A stretch of DNA of 64,000 bases from Tsukamurella sputi (GTDB lineage Bacteria > Actinomycetota > Actinomycetes > Mycobacteriales > Mycobacteriaceae), in the NCBI RefSeq assembly GCF_007858445.1, contig NZ_VIGV01000003.1:372001-436000 (forward strand), written 5' to 3'. Shown piece after piece: positions 10,754 to 17,120 of this stretch. Under the pieces are notes generated by a model. It ran no database searches. It was not told where the DNA came from and saw only the letters and a program-made list of their open reading frames with translations. Position 1 is the stretch's first letter; the number at the start of each line of letters is the position of its first letter. The position numbers and the translations under genes were made by a program.

Positions 10754-10936
10754 TCACCGCCGCCGCGGGAGGATCCGAATCAGGAAGAACATGATCACGG
10801 CGACGGCCAGGAGGAGCGGCACACCGACGACGATCCCGAAGAACACCGCCATCTCTGTGTTCACGTCCTGTGCGCACTCGGATGTCCGTCCGCATTCGCT
10901 CAGTCCGGACTCGGCGAGTATCGGAACCGTCTGCAT
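10754..10936 (-). CDS. Small single-helix membrane protein
   Basis: Encodes 60 residues with one strongly hydrophobic helix (AVFFGIVVGVPLLLAVAVIMFFLIRIL) and a positively charged end (PRRR), so the C-terminus is probably cytoplasmic. The N-terminal part contains two cysteines. A shorter start at the internal Met before AVFFG would leave just the helix. It ends 2 nt before the DinB-like gene, suggesting cotranscription. No family recognised. Confidence 0.6.
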   Translation of the reverse strand: MQTVPILAESGLSECGRTSECAQDVNTEMAVFFGIVVGVPLLLAVAVIMFFLIRILPRRR

Positions 10937-11085
10937 GCTCAGATCCTACGAGAACTCCGTCGCCGCACCCCCTGCACGCGGCGCCTCACTGTATCTGTGG
11001 AATCGCCGATGACCTGCGGATACGCGAGGTATGCGTGGCACGCATCGCTCTGCAGATCACCACGCACATCGTGCGACATCCGCCG

Positions 11086-11334
11086 CTACGACGAATCTGT
11101 GCTCCCCGGCGGCCGCCCCGGACCGCGCATGGGGCGCGCTTTCGCGGGCATCCGGCCGGCATCGTCGAGTGCGCGTCGCAGCAGGACCTCGATCTGCGCA
11201 TTCACACTGCGTAGATCGTCGGCGGCCCACTTGGCGAGCGCGCGGTACACCTCGGGGTCGATGCGGAGCGGGACCGCCTTGCGGCCCCGCTCCGGCCGGT
11301 CGCCCGAGGGCTCCGGAGTATCGACGGTGCTCAC
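11086..11334 (-). CDS. Ribbon-helix-helix (Arc-type) DNA-binding protein
   Basis: A small protein of 82 residues. Its core, [37 protein letters not shown], follows the ribbon-helix-helix pattern: a beta strand with alternating residues, then two helices with the SVNAQIE turn. This is the fold of Arc, antitoxins and HicB-type repressors. The tail is rich in Pro, Arg and Gly. Translation starts at a GTG that shares a base with the stop of the SPFH gene (TAGTG), so the two are tightly coupled. Such proteins usually bind palindromes at their own promoter. The perfect palindrome at 12269-12296 in front of this operon is the obvious candidate target (inference). Confidence 0.85.
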   Translation of the reverse strand: MSTVDTPEPSGDRPERGRKAVPLRIDPEVYRALAKWAADDLRSVNAQIEVLLRRALDDAGRMPAKARPMRGPGRPPGSTDSS

Positions 11335-12254
11335 TAGCTGTACAGGCTCCCCGTGTTCACCACCGGCGTCGCCCGCGAGTCGGAACACAGCACCACCAGG
11401 AGGTTCGAGACCATCGCGGCGCGCCGCTCGTCGTCCAGTTCGACGATGCCGTTGGCCTCGAGTCGAGTGAGCGCGTTCTCCACCAGCCCGACGGCCCCGT
11501 CGACGATCTTCGAGCGCGCGGCGAGCAGCGCGGACGCCTGCTGGCGCTGCAGCATCGCCTGTGCGATCTCGGGGGCGTAGGCGAGCGCGGAGATGCGGGC
11601 CTCGAGGATCTCGAGCCCGGCCAGTTCGACGCGGGCGGCGACCTGCTCGGCGAGCTCGGCCGCCACCTGGTCGGTCGAACCGCGCAGCGAGGTCGCGCCG
11701 GCCACGGCGTCGTCGGCGTCGTAGGGGTGGCTGGTGGTCACGTGCCGCAGCGCCGATTCTGCCTGGGAGACGATGAACTCCTCGTAGTCCTCCACGGCGA
11801 AGGTGGCGCGCGCGGTGTCGGCCACCTGCCAGACGATGATCGACGCGATGTTCACCGGATTGCCGGTCGAGTCGTTGACCTTGAGTTCGGCGGTCTCGAA
11901 GTTGTGCACGCGCACCGAGACCCGCTGGCGAGTGGTGAGCGGCAGTACGAGACCGAGGCCCTGGCTGCGTACGGTGCCGACGTACTTGCCGAAGAGCTGC
12001 ACCACGAGGGTGTGGCCCGGCGCGACCACCACGACCATGCTGATCAGGAGCAGCGCGGCGATGGCGAGGAGCACGCTGATCGCGATCAGTGCCGGCGTCT
12101 GCGTCGAGATCGACAGCACGACGATCCCCACGGCCCCGCCGACGAGTGCGAGGAAACCGAAGAACGCTCCCACGGCGGCGCCCGCCCCCGCGTGCCATGC
12201 CGCTCGTTCCGTGATGGCCACCTGGGTGTCCTCGGGTTGAACGATGCCTGTCAT
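11334..12254 (-). CDS. SPFH/Band 7 (prohibitin-like) membrane protein
   Basis: A 306-residue protein with two N-terminal membrane helices (about residues 20-45 and 55-80). A Band 7 domain follows, opening with [22 protein letters not shown] and containing [23 protein letters not shown] and the [25 protein letters not shown] stretch. The coiled helical region carries the [25 protein letters not shown] signature of this flotillin-like subfamily. These proteins form membrane microdomain scaffolds and often assist quality control or stress responses. ATG 12254 has AAGGAGG 4 nt upstream. First gene of a two-gene operon with the ribbon-helix-helix protein. Confidence 0.9.
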   Translation of the reverse strand: MTGIVQPEDTQVAITERAAWHAGAGAAVGAFFGFLALVGGAVGIVVLSISTQTPALIAISVLLAIAALLLISMVVVVAPGHTLVVQLFGKYVGTVRSQGLGLVLPLTTRQRVSVRVHNFETAELKVNDSTGNPVNIASIIVWQVADTARATFAVEDYEEFIVSQAESALRHVTTSHPYDADDAVAGATSLRGSTDQVAAELAEQVAARVELAGLEILEARISALAYAPEIAQAMLQRQQASALLAARSKIVDGAVGLVENALTRLEANGIVELDDERRAAMVSNLLVVLCSDSRATPVVNTGSLYS

Positions 12255-12268
12255 CACCCCTCCTTATT

Positions 12269-12296
12269 CTGATATCACTTATCTAAGTGATATCAG
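12269..12296. promoter_or_regulatory. Perfect palindromic operator upstream of the SPFH-RHH operon
   Basis: Two perfect 13-bp arms (CTGATATCACTTA and its complement) flank a 2-bp TC spacer. It is AT-rich in GC-rich surroundings and ends about 15 bp before the SPFH start codon. Position and symmetry suggest a repressor site, most simply for the ribbon-helix-helix protein encoded in the operon. Confidence 0.82.
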
Positions 12297-12381
12297 TTTT
12301 CTGCTTGCGACGTCAAGGACGCGTCAGGGTCCCGTCAACATCCCTTCTCGGCGGGCGCGGCCGGCAATAGCGTTCGACGGC

Positions 12382-12483
12382 ATGACCTTCCTGCTGATCG
12401 TGACCGGCGTTCTGTTGCTGATGCGCCTGGTCAACGAGCTGTACTACCGGCGCTCCGACGGTCGGGCGATCGAATCGCGCTGA
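12382..12483 (+). CDS. Tiny single-helix membrane protein
   Basis: A 33-codon frame starting at ATG 12382. It encodes a hydrophobic helix (MTFLLIVTGVLLLMRLV) and a charged tail NELYYRRSDGRAIESR. Third positions are G or C in nearly every codon, like real genes here, while the flanking DNA is less biased. No Shine-Dalgarno stands out. It is divergent from the SPFH operon. Function unknown. Confidence 0.5.
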   Translation: MTFLLIVTGVLLLMRLVNELYYRRSDGRAIESR

Positions 12484-12529
12484 ACCGAAGGCTTGACGTC
12501 AACCGGGGTTCATAAGCGAGCCTGGAGGC

Positions 12530-13012
12530 ATGGCTGACGACCTCGCGCGGGACCTCTCCCGCGACCTTCCGGACATCCTCGGCGACGGTGCCGCTGCCGA
12601 CGCCACGGCGATCGTGGACTTCGTCGCCGAGGTGCTCGAGGCGCAGCGCGTGGGCAGCGTTCCGCGTGTGCGCTCGCTGTTCCGCGACGATGCGGTGTGG
12701 ACCACGGCGCACGGACGCCGCCTGCACGGCCGCGCCGCGATCGACGCCTTCCTCGCGCGCACGGTGCGCGGCGCGATGGCGCGTGGCGCCGCCGAGTACG
12801 CCGTCGAGCGCATCCTCTTCGTCCGGCCCGACGTCGCCGCGGTCAGTGTTCGCGTCCGGCCGCTCGGTCCCGACGGTGCACCGCTCCCGGCGGTCCCGGA
12901 GTCCGCGCCGCTCTACGTGTTGTCCAAGGACGACGGCGCCTGGCGCATCGCCGCGGCGCAGTCGACGGCCGTCTTCGACGATCCTGCCGCGCAGCAAAGG
13001 CGAGCCGGGTAG
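12530..13012 (+). CDS. SnoaL/SgcJ-like NTF2-fold protein
   Basis: A 160-residue protein with the cone-shaped NTF2-like fold typical of the SgcJ/EcaC group. It has a long first helix (ATAIVDFVAEVLEAQRVG), then FRDDAVWTTAHGRRLHGRAAIDAFLARTV, the usual 'function modifier, repeat in polyketide' pattern, and a terminal strand pair (YVLSKDDGAWRIAAAQST). Such proteins can be isomerases, cyclases or non-catalytic. No clear catalytic Asp pair for ketosteroid isomerisation was identified. It lies upstream of the Mce-associated gene, separated by 158 bp holding a KstR-type box, so it is probably a separate unit. Confidence 0.8.
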   Translation: MADDLARDLSRDLPDILGDGAAADATAIVDFVAEVLEAQRVGSVPRVRSLFRDDAVWTTAHGRRLHGRAAIDAFLARTVRGAMARGAAEYAVERILFVRPDVAAVSVRVRPLGPDGAPLPAVPESAPLYVLSKDDGAWRIAAAQSTAVFDDPAAQQRRAG

Positions 13013-13078
13013 CCTTCGCTCGACGTTCGGTGCGCTGACGTCCGGTTCGGCAATCGCGCGAACCGCCTCCCACGAAAG

Positions 13079-13092
13079 TGGAACGTGTTACA
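13079..13092. promoter_or_regulatory. KstR-type operator (exact consensus)
   Basis: TGGAACGTGTTACA matches TNNAACNNGTTNNA exactly. It lies 79 bp before the start of the Mce-associated membrane protein gene, so that gene is a predicted member of the sterol regulon. Confidence 0.75.
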
Positions 13093-13170
13093 GTTCTGCC
13101 CACGAGACCGTGAGCGTCGAGCTGTCCTGCCTGGGCTTTTCCGACGGCGCTGCGGGAGAGGGGTAGCACC

Positions 13171-13848
13171 ATGGCGGTAACCGAATCCGATGTCGACGCC
13201 ACGGCCGACGAGGCCGTCGACGAGCCGGAGACCACGCAGAAGATCAGCACGGCGAAGCCGAAGACCTCGAAGGCCGCCGCACCCTCCGAGGAGAAGCCGG
13301 CGCCGCGCGGGATCGTCGTCACGCCGCTGATGCTGGGCCTTTCGGCGGTCGTCGTCGTCCTCGCCGTCGCCGCGACGGCCTTCGGCTTCCTGTGGCAGTC
13401 CGCAGCTTCGGACCGTGACGATGCGCGTGACCAGCTCGCCGCCGTCACGCAGACGCAGGAGACGAACGCGCGCGCCCAGGACATCGCGAAGAAGTACGCG
13501 ATCGGCGTGGCCACCATCGACTACCAGAACCTGGGCGCGTGGCGAACATCGCTCACCGCGGGCACCACTGATGAGTTGACCAAGCAGCTGCGGGAGGTGG
13601 CCACCCAGTTCGAGCAGATCGTCGTGCCACTGCAGTGGCAGTCGACGGCGACCCCGCTCGGCACGATCGTCACGTCCAACAAGGATGGACTGATCGCCGT
13701 CAACGTCTTCCTGAACATGGTCACGAAGAGCACACAGCGTCCCGAGGGCATCCCGTCGACGGCGACCTACACGCTCACGATCGACACCAAGCAGGACTGG
13801 AAGATCAGCGATGTCAGCGGCGTGGACGCCGCGCTGGCCGGCAAGTAA
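13171..13848 (+). CDS. Mce-associated membrane protein (Mas-like)
   Basis: A 225-residue protein. It has an acidic, Thr/Lys-rich cytoplasmic N-terminus of about 48 residues and one membrane helix (VVTPLMLGLSAVVVVLAVAATAFGFLW). The outside domain is the NTF2-like fold common to Mce-associated proteins (ARAQDIAKKYAIGVATIDYQNLGAWRTSLTAGTT; terminal QDWKISDVSGVD). These accessory proteins work with Mce lipid importers; in actinobacteria Mce4 imports sterols. No mce genes are in the window. An exact KstR box at 13079-13092 supports a role in sterol uptake, which remains inference. ATG 13171 follows GAGAGGGG. Confidence 0.84.
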   Translation: MAVTESDVDATADEAVDEPETTQKISTAKPKTSKAAAPSEEKPAPRGIVVTPLMLGLSAVVVVLAVAATAFGFLWQSAASDRDDARDQLAAVTQTQETNARAQDIAKKYAIGVATIDYQNLGAWRTSLTAGTTDELTKQLREVATQFEQIVVPLQWQSTATPLGTIVTSNKDGLIAVNVFLNMVTKSTQRPEGIPSTATYTLTIDTKQDWKISDVSGVDAALAGK

Positions 13849-13862
13849 CGACCCCCACGAAG

Positions 13863-13892
13863 AACGGCGGCGGCCTCCGGGCCGCCGCCGTT
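13863..13892. terminator. Hairpin between convergent genes
   Basis: A perfect 13-bp stem (AACGGCGGCGGCC with its complement) and a 4-nt loop lie just after the Mce-associated gene stop and before the convergent thioesterase stop. Probably a bidirectional terminator. Confidence 0.72.
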
Positions 13893-13912
13893 CCGTCGTC
13901 CGGTCCCTGCGG

Positions 13913-14539
13913 TCAGGGCTGGCCGGGGAGCAACTGCACCATCAGGCCCTCGCCGTCGGCGAGCAGCGTGCCGTCCTCCTCGGTGAGACGGGCGGTGATG
14001 AAGGTCTTGCGACCCTCGACGCGGTCGACCTTGCCCTCGATGATCAGGGGCACGTCGAGCGGGGTCACCTTGCGGTAGTTGACGTGCAGGTACGCGGTCC
14101 GGCTGATCGGCCGCTTCGCGGCGTAGACCACATTGCCGAAGTTGTCGTCGAAGATCAGCGGCAGCACGCCGCCGTGCGCCACCCCGCCGCCGCCGAGGTG
14201 GTAGCGCCGCAGCACGCCCCGCGCGACCACGGACTCCTCGTCGAACTTCTCCACGTGGAAGGGCGGCATCAGCAGGCTGCCGCGGCCGGGCAGGTCCATG
14301 CTGCGGTTCGCGGGTCCCTTGCCCTCGCGTGCCGCGTACGGAGCCAGCAACTCCACGAGTTCAGCGGCGCGGTCGCGCGCCTGCTGGTACACCTCATCGG
14401 TGGCGTCGACGCACACCGCGAGGTCCTGCAGCCTGCGCATGTTCTCGACGAACTCGCCGAACGAGGGCGGCGGTGCGGCCGGCCGAAAACGCGGGATCTC
14501 ACTCCGCAGGTCCACCTTGTCCGAATCCGGCTCGCTCAT
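13913..14539 (-). CDS. PaaI-family hotdog thioesterase, last gene of the side-chain operon
   Basis: A 208-residue hotdog-fold protein with an N-terminal helical extension (EFVENMRRLQDLAVCVDATDEVYQQARDRAAELV). The core contains GGGGVAHGGVLPLIFDD, where HGG plus Asp is the PaaI/4HBT active-site region. It should hydrolyse an acyl-CoA. It starts 3 nt after the stop of ltp2 and so belongs to the chsE-chsH2-chsH1-ltp2 unit. A role in releasing CoA from side-chain degradation intermediates or dead-end thioesters is inferred from this position. No counterpart is recalled next to ltp2 in M. tuberculosis. Confidence 0.86.
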   Translation of the reverse strand: MSEPDSDKVDLRSEIPRFRPAAPPPSFGEFVENMRRLQDLAVCVDATDEVYQQARDRAAELVELLAPYAAREGKGPANRSMDLPGRGSLLMPPFHVEKFDEESVVARGVLRRYHLGGGGVAHGGVLPLIFDDNFGNVVYAAKRPISRTAYLHVNYRKVTPLDVPLIIEGKVDRVEGRKTFITARLTEEDGTLLADGEGLMVQLLPGQP

Positions 14540-14542
14540 TCC

Positions 14543-15715
14543 TCAGACCTTACTCAGCACCAAACCGCTGGTCGGAACCCCGGTCCCGGCGGTGACCACC
14601 GCGCGCTCCGCGCCCGCGATCTGGTTGGCGGCCGTTCCGCGCAGCTGGCGCACCGCCTCGGCGATGCCGTTCATGCCGTGGATGTAGGCCTCGCCCAGCT
14701 GCCCGCCGTGCGGGTTCAGGGGCAGGGATCCGTCGAGCTCACACGCCCCGGACGCCAGGAACGACGGTGCCTCGCCCCGCCCGCAGAAGCCGAGCTCCTC
14801 GAGCTGCATGAGCACGTACGGGGTGAAGTGGTCGTAGAGCACCGCCAGGTCCACGTCTGACGGTGCCATGCCCGCCTGGGCCCACAGCTGCCCTCCGACG
14901 ACGCCCATCTCGGGCAGGCCGGTGAGGCCGTCGCGGTAGTAGCTGGTCATCACGTACTGGTCGGGGCCGCTGCCCTGCGCGGCGGCGGCGATCACCGCGG
15001 GTGTCCGTTGCAGGTCGCGGGCGCGCTCGGCGCTCGTGATCACCAGCGCCACACCGCCGTCGGACTCCTGGCAGCAGTCCAGCAGGTGCAGCGGCTCGGC
15101 CACGTACCGCGACGCCTGGTGCTCCTCCAGCGTGATCGGCTTGCCGAAGAACCACGCCCGCGGGTTCGTGGCGGCCCGCGCGCGGTCCAGCACGGCCACG
15201 CGGCCGAAGTCCTCACTCGTGGCGCCGAAGTCGTGCATGTACCGGCGGGCCGCCATGGCGACGGTGGCCGCAGGCGTGGCGATGCCGGCGGGGTAGTGGA
15301 AGGCGTTGTCGATGCCGTTGGTGTTCACCTGCTGTGCTGCGGCGTTCGAGACCTGCCCGAACCGGTGCCCGGACCGCTCGTTGAAGGCGCGGTAGGCCAC
15401 CACCACGTCGGCCACCCCGGTCGCGACGGCCATCGCCGCCTGCTGCACGGTCGCGGCGGCGGCGCCGCCCCCGAAGTTGATGCGGCTGAAGAACTTCAGC
15501 TCGGGGATCTGCAGTTCGCGGGCGACGGCGATCTCGGAGTTGGTGTCCATCGTGAAGGTCACGAGGCCGTCGACGTCCTGCGGCGTGAGGCCGGCGTCGT
15601 CGAGTGCCGCCCGCACGCACTCCACCGCGAGCCGCAGCTCGCTGCGGCCGGAGTCCTTCGAGAACTCGGTGGCCCCGATGCCGGCGATCGCGGCCCTGCC
15701 GCCCAGCCCGCTCAT
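14543..15715 (-). CDS. ltp2: Steroid side-chain aldolase Ltp2
   Basis: Thiolase-fold retro-aldolase that, with the DUF35 part of ChsH2, cleaves the 17-hydroxy C3 side-chain CoA ester to androstenedione and propionyl-CoA. The 390-residue sequence carries ltp2 hallmarks: AAIAGIGATEFSKDSGRSELRLAVE, VTFTMDTNSEIAVAR, RINFGGGAAAATVQQAAMAVATGVADVVVAYRAFNERSG. The thiolase nucleophile Cys is replaced, as in the family. It overlaps chsH1 by 4 bases (ATGA) and is followed 3 nt later by the thioesterase gene. Gene order matches Rv3540c-Rv3542c of M. tuberculosis. Confidence 0.94.
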   Translation of the reverse strand: MSGLGGRAAIAGIGATEFSKDSGRSELRLAVECVRAALDDAGLTPQDVDGLVTFTMDTNSEIAVARELQIPELKFFSRINFGGGAAAATVQQAAMAVATGVADVVVAYRAFNERSGHRFGQVSNAAAQQVNTNGIDNAFHYPAGIATPAATVAMAARRYMHDFGATSEDFGRVAVLDRARAATNPRAWFFGKPITLEEHQASRYVAEPLHLLDCCQESDGGVALVITSAERARDLQRTPAVIAAAAQGSGPDQYVMTSYYRDGLTGLPEMGVVGGQLWAQAGMAPSDVDLAVLYDHFTPYVLMQLEELGFCGRGEAPSFLASGACELDGSLPLNPHGGQLGEAYIHGMNGIAEAVRQLRGTAANQIAGAERAVVTAGTGVPTSGLVLSKV

Positions 15716-16128
15716 GCCGGTAGCACCACGGTCGCGGTGCCCGAGATGTGATCGCCCAGGCCGCCCTTCGCCGTCACCGCTATCGTCACGGCGGCACCGT
15801 CGACCTCCGTGACGGTGCCCGAGAAGTGCAGGGTGTCGCCGGCGTAACAGGGAGCGCCGAGACGGATCGAGATGGTGCGCACGAAGGCCTCCGGGCCCGC
15901 CCAGTCGGTCAGGTATTTCTGGACCAGGCCGTTGTCGGTGAGGATGTTGACGAAGATGTCCTTGCTGCCACGTGCGTGCGCCGCATCGCGATCGTGGTGC
16001 ACGTCCTGGAAGTCGCGGGTCGCGATCGCGGTGGTCGCCACGAAGGTGGTGCTCGCGTGGATCGTCATGGGCGGCAGCGCCGTCCCGACGGTGACCTCGG
16101 CCGCCGTCAGGGTTGCGGGGTACGTCAT
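15712..16128 (-). CDS. chsH1: Steroid enoyl-CoA hydratase subunit ChsH1
   Basis: MaoC-like hotdog protein of 138 residues, the small subunit of the ChsH1-ChsH2 hydratase that hydrates the C17-propenoyl-CoA side chain. Visible family features are FVATTAIATRDFQDVHHDRDAAHARGSKDIFVNILTDNG (hydratase-type Asp/His motif) and RLGAPCYAGDTLHFSG. The start overlaps the ChsH2 stop and its stop overlaps the Ltp2 start (both ATGA), so translation is coupled. Orthologue of Rv3541c by sequence and context. Confidence 0.92.
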   Translation of the reverse strand: MTYPATLTAAEVTVGTALPPMTIHASTTFVATTAIATRDFQDVHHDRDAAHARGSKDIFVNILTDNGLVQKYLTDWAGPEAFVRTISIRLGAPCYAGDTLHFSGTVTEVDGAAVTIAVTAKGGLGDHISGTATVVLPA

Positions 16129-17120
16129 GCCACCTCCCAGGCGGGCAGGGTCAGCTCGTCGTCGACCCGAAGAAACACTGCTTTCACACGCATTCCGATC
16201 TCGACCGTGGCGGGGTCCGCGTCGATGAGTTCGCCGAGGATGCGGACGCCCTCGTCGAGTTCCACGAGCGCGACGACGAAGGGCAGTCGCTTACCGGGAA
16301 CCTTCGGGTGGTGGTGCACCACGAAGCTGAAGACCGTTCCGGCGCCGGGGGAGACCACGTAGTCGGGGGTGAGAGCCAGGTCCCCGCCGGGGTCCATCGG
16401 GCCGGGCGGATGGCGGAGCGTCTCGCCCCAGCGCTGGATGCGCAGTTCGCCTGCCTTCGCACCCTCCCAGTAGAAGGCGGTATCGCGCGAGATCACGGGG
16501 CGCAGCACGCCGCCCGCATATGCGGAGGCGTCGATGATCCGCCCGCTGGGTCCCTCGGTGGGTGCGGCGCCCGCCGCGGAGGGCTCGGCCGAGGGCGGCC
16601 GGAACTTGAGGATCCGGAAGACCATCTCGGCGACCACCTCGTCGCCCACGCGCCACAGCGTGCGGGTCGTGAAGAACCAGCCCTCGCCGAGTCCGGTCTT
16701 CTTGGGCCCCACCACGTCCTCCAAGCGCGACGAGGCCGTGATCTCCTCGCCCGGCCGGACGTGCCGGTGGTAGGTCTGATCGGAGTTGGTGGCGACGACC
16801 GACGTGAAGCCGAGCTCGTCGAGGGCCTCCGTCATGAGGCCCAGTGGGTCGTCGCCCGCACGCTCGCCGTGCAGCCCGCGCATCGACCACACCTGTGCCA
16901 TCGCGGGCGGCGCCACGGGGCCGCCGAACACCGATGCCGCCGCGAAATCGGGATCCGAGTACAGCGGGTTGGTGTCGCCGATCGCCTCGGTCCAGTTGTT
17001 GATCATCGGCTGGTTCACCGGATCCCGGCCGGCGCGCGGCGCGGAATCGCCGAGCGCCCGGATCCGTTCCGCGGCGGCGAGGACGGCCGCGGTGGTCTCC
17101 TCCGCGCTGCCGGCGGTCAT
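16125..17120 (-). CDS. chsH2: Steroid enoyl-CoA hydratase subunit ChsH2 (MaoC-DUF35)
   Basis: A 331-residue two-domain protein. The N-terminal MaoC-like hotdog (about residues 1-165) pairs with ChsH1 for hydration. The C-terminal OB-fold DUF35 part (about 190-331) docks Ltp2 for the aldol cleavage. Supporting segments are NQPMINNWTEAIGDTNPLYSDPDFA, GPVAPPAMAQVW, TYHRHVRPGEEITASS and GTVFSFVVHHHPKVPGKRLPFVVALVELDEGV. The DUF35 portion lacks the CxxC zinc ribbon seen in many DUF35 proteins, as I recall for mycobacterial ChsH2. ATG 17120 overlaps the preceding dehydrogenase stop by ATGA. Confidence 0.93.
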   Translation of the reverse strand: MTAGSAEETTAAVLAAAERIRALGDSAPRAGRDPVNQPMINNWTEAIGDTNPLYSDPDFAAASVFGGPVAPPAMAQVWSMRGLHGERAGDDPLGLMTEALDELGFTSVVATNSDQTYHRHVRPGEEITASSRLEDVVGPKKTGLGEGWFFTTRTLWRVGDEVVAEMVFRILKFRPPSAEPSAAGAAPTEGPSGRIIDASAYAGGVLRPVISRDTAFYWEGAKAGELRIQRWGETLRHPPGPMDPGGDLALTPDYVVSPGAGTVFSFVVHHHPKVPGKRLPFVVALVELDEGVRILGELIDADPATVEIGMRVKAVFLRVDDELTLPAWEVA

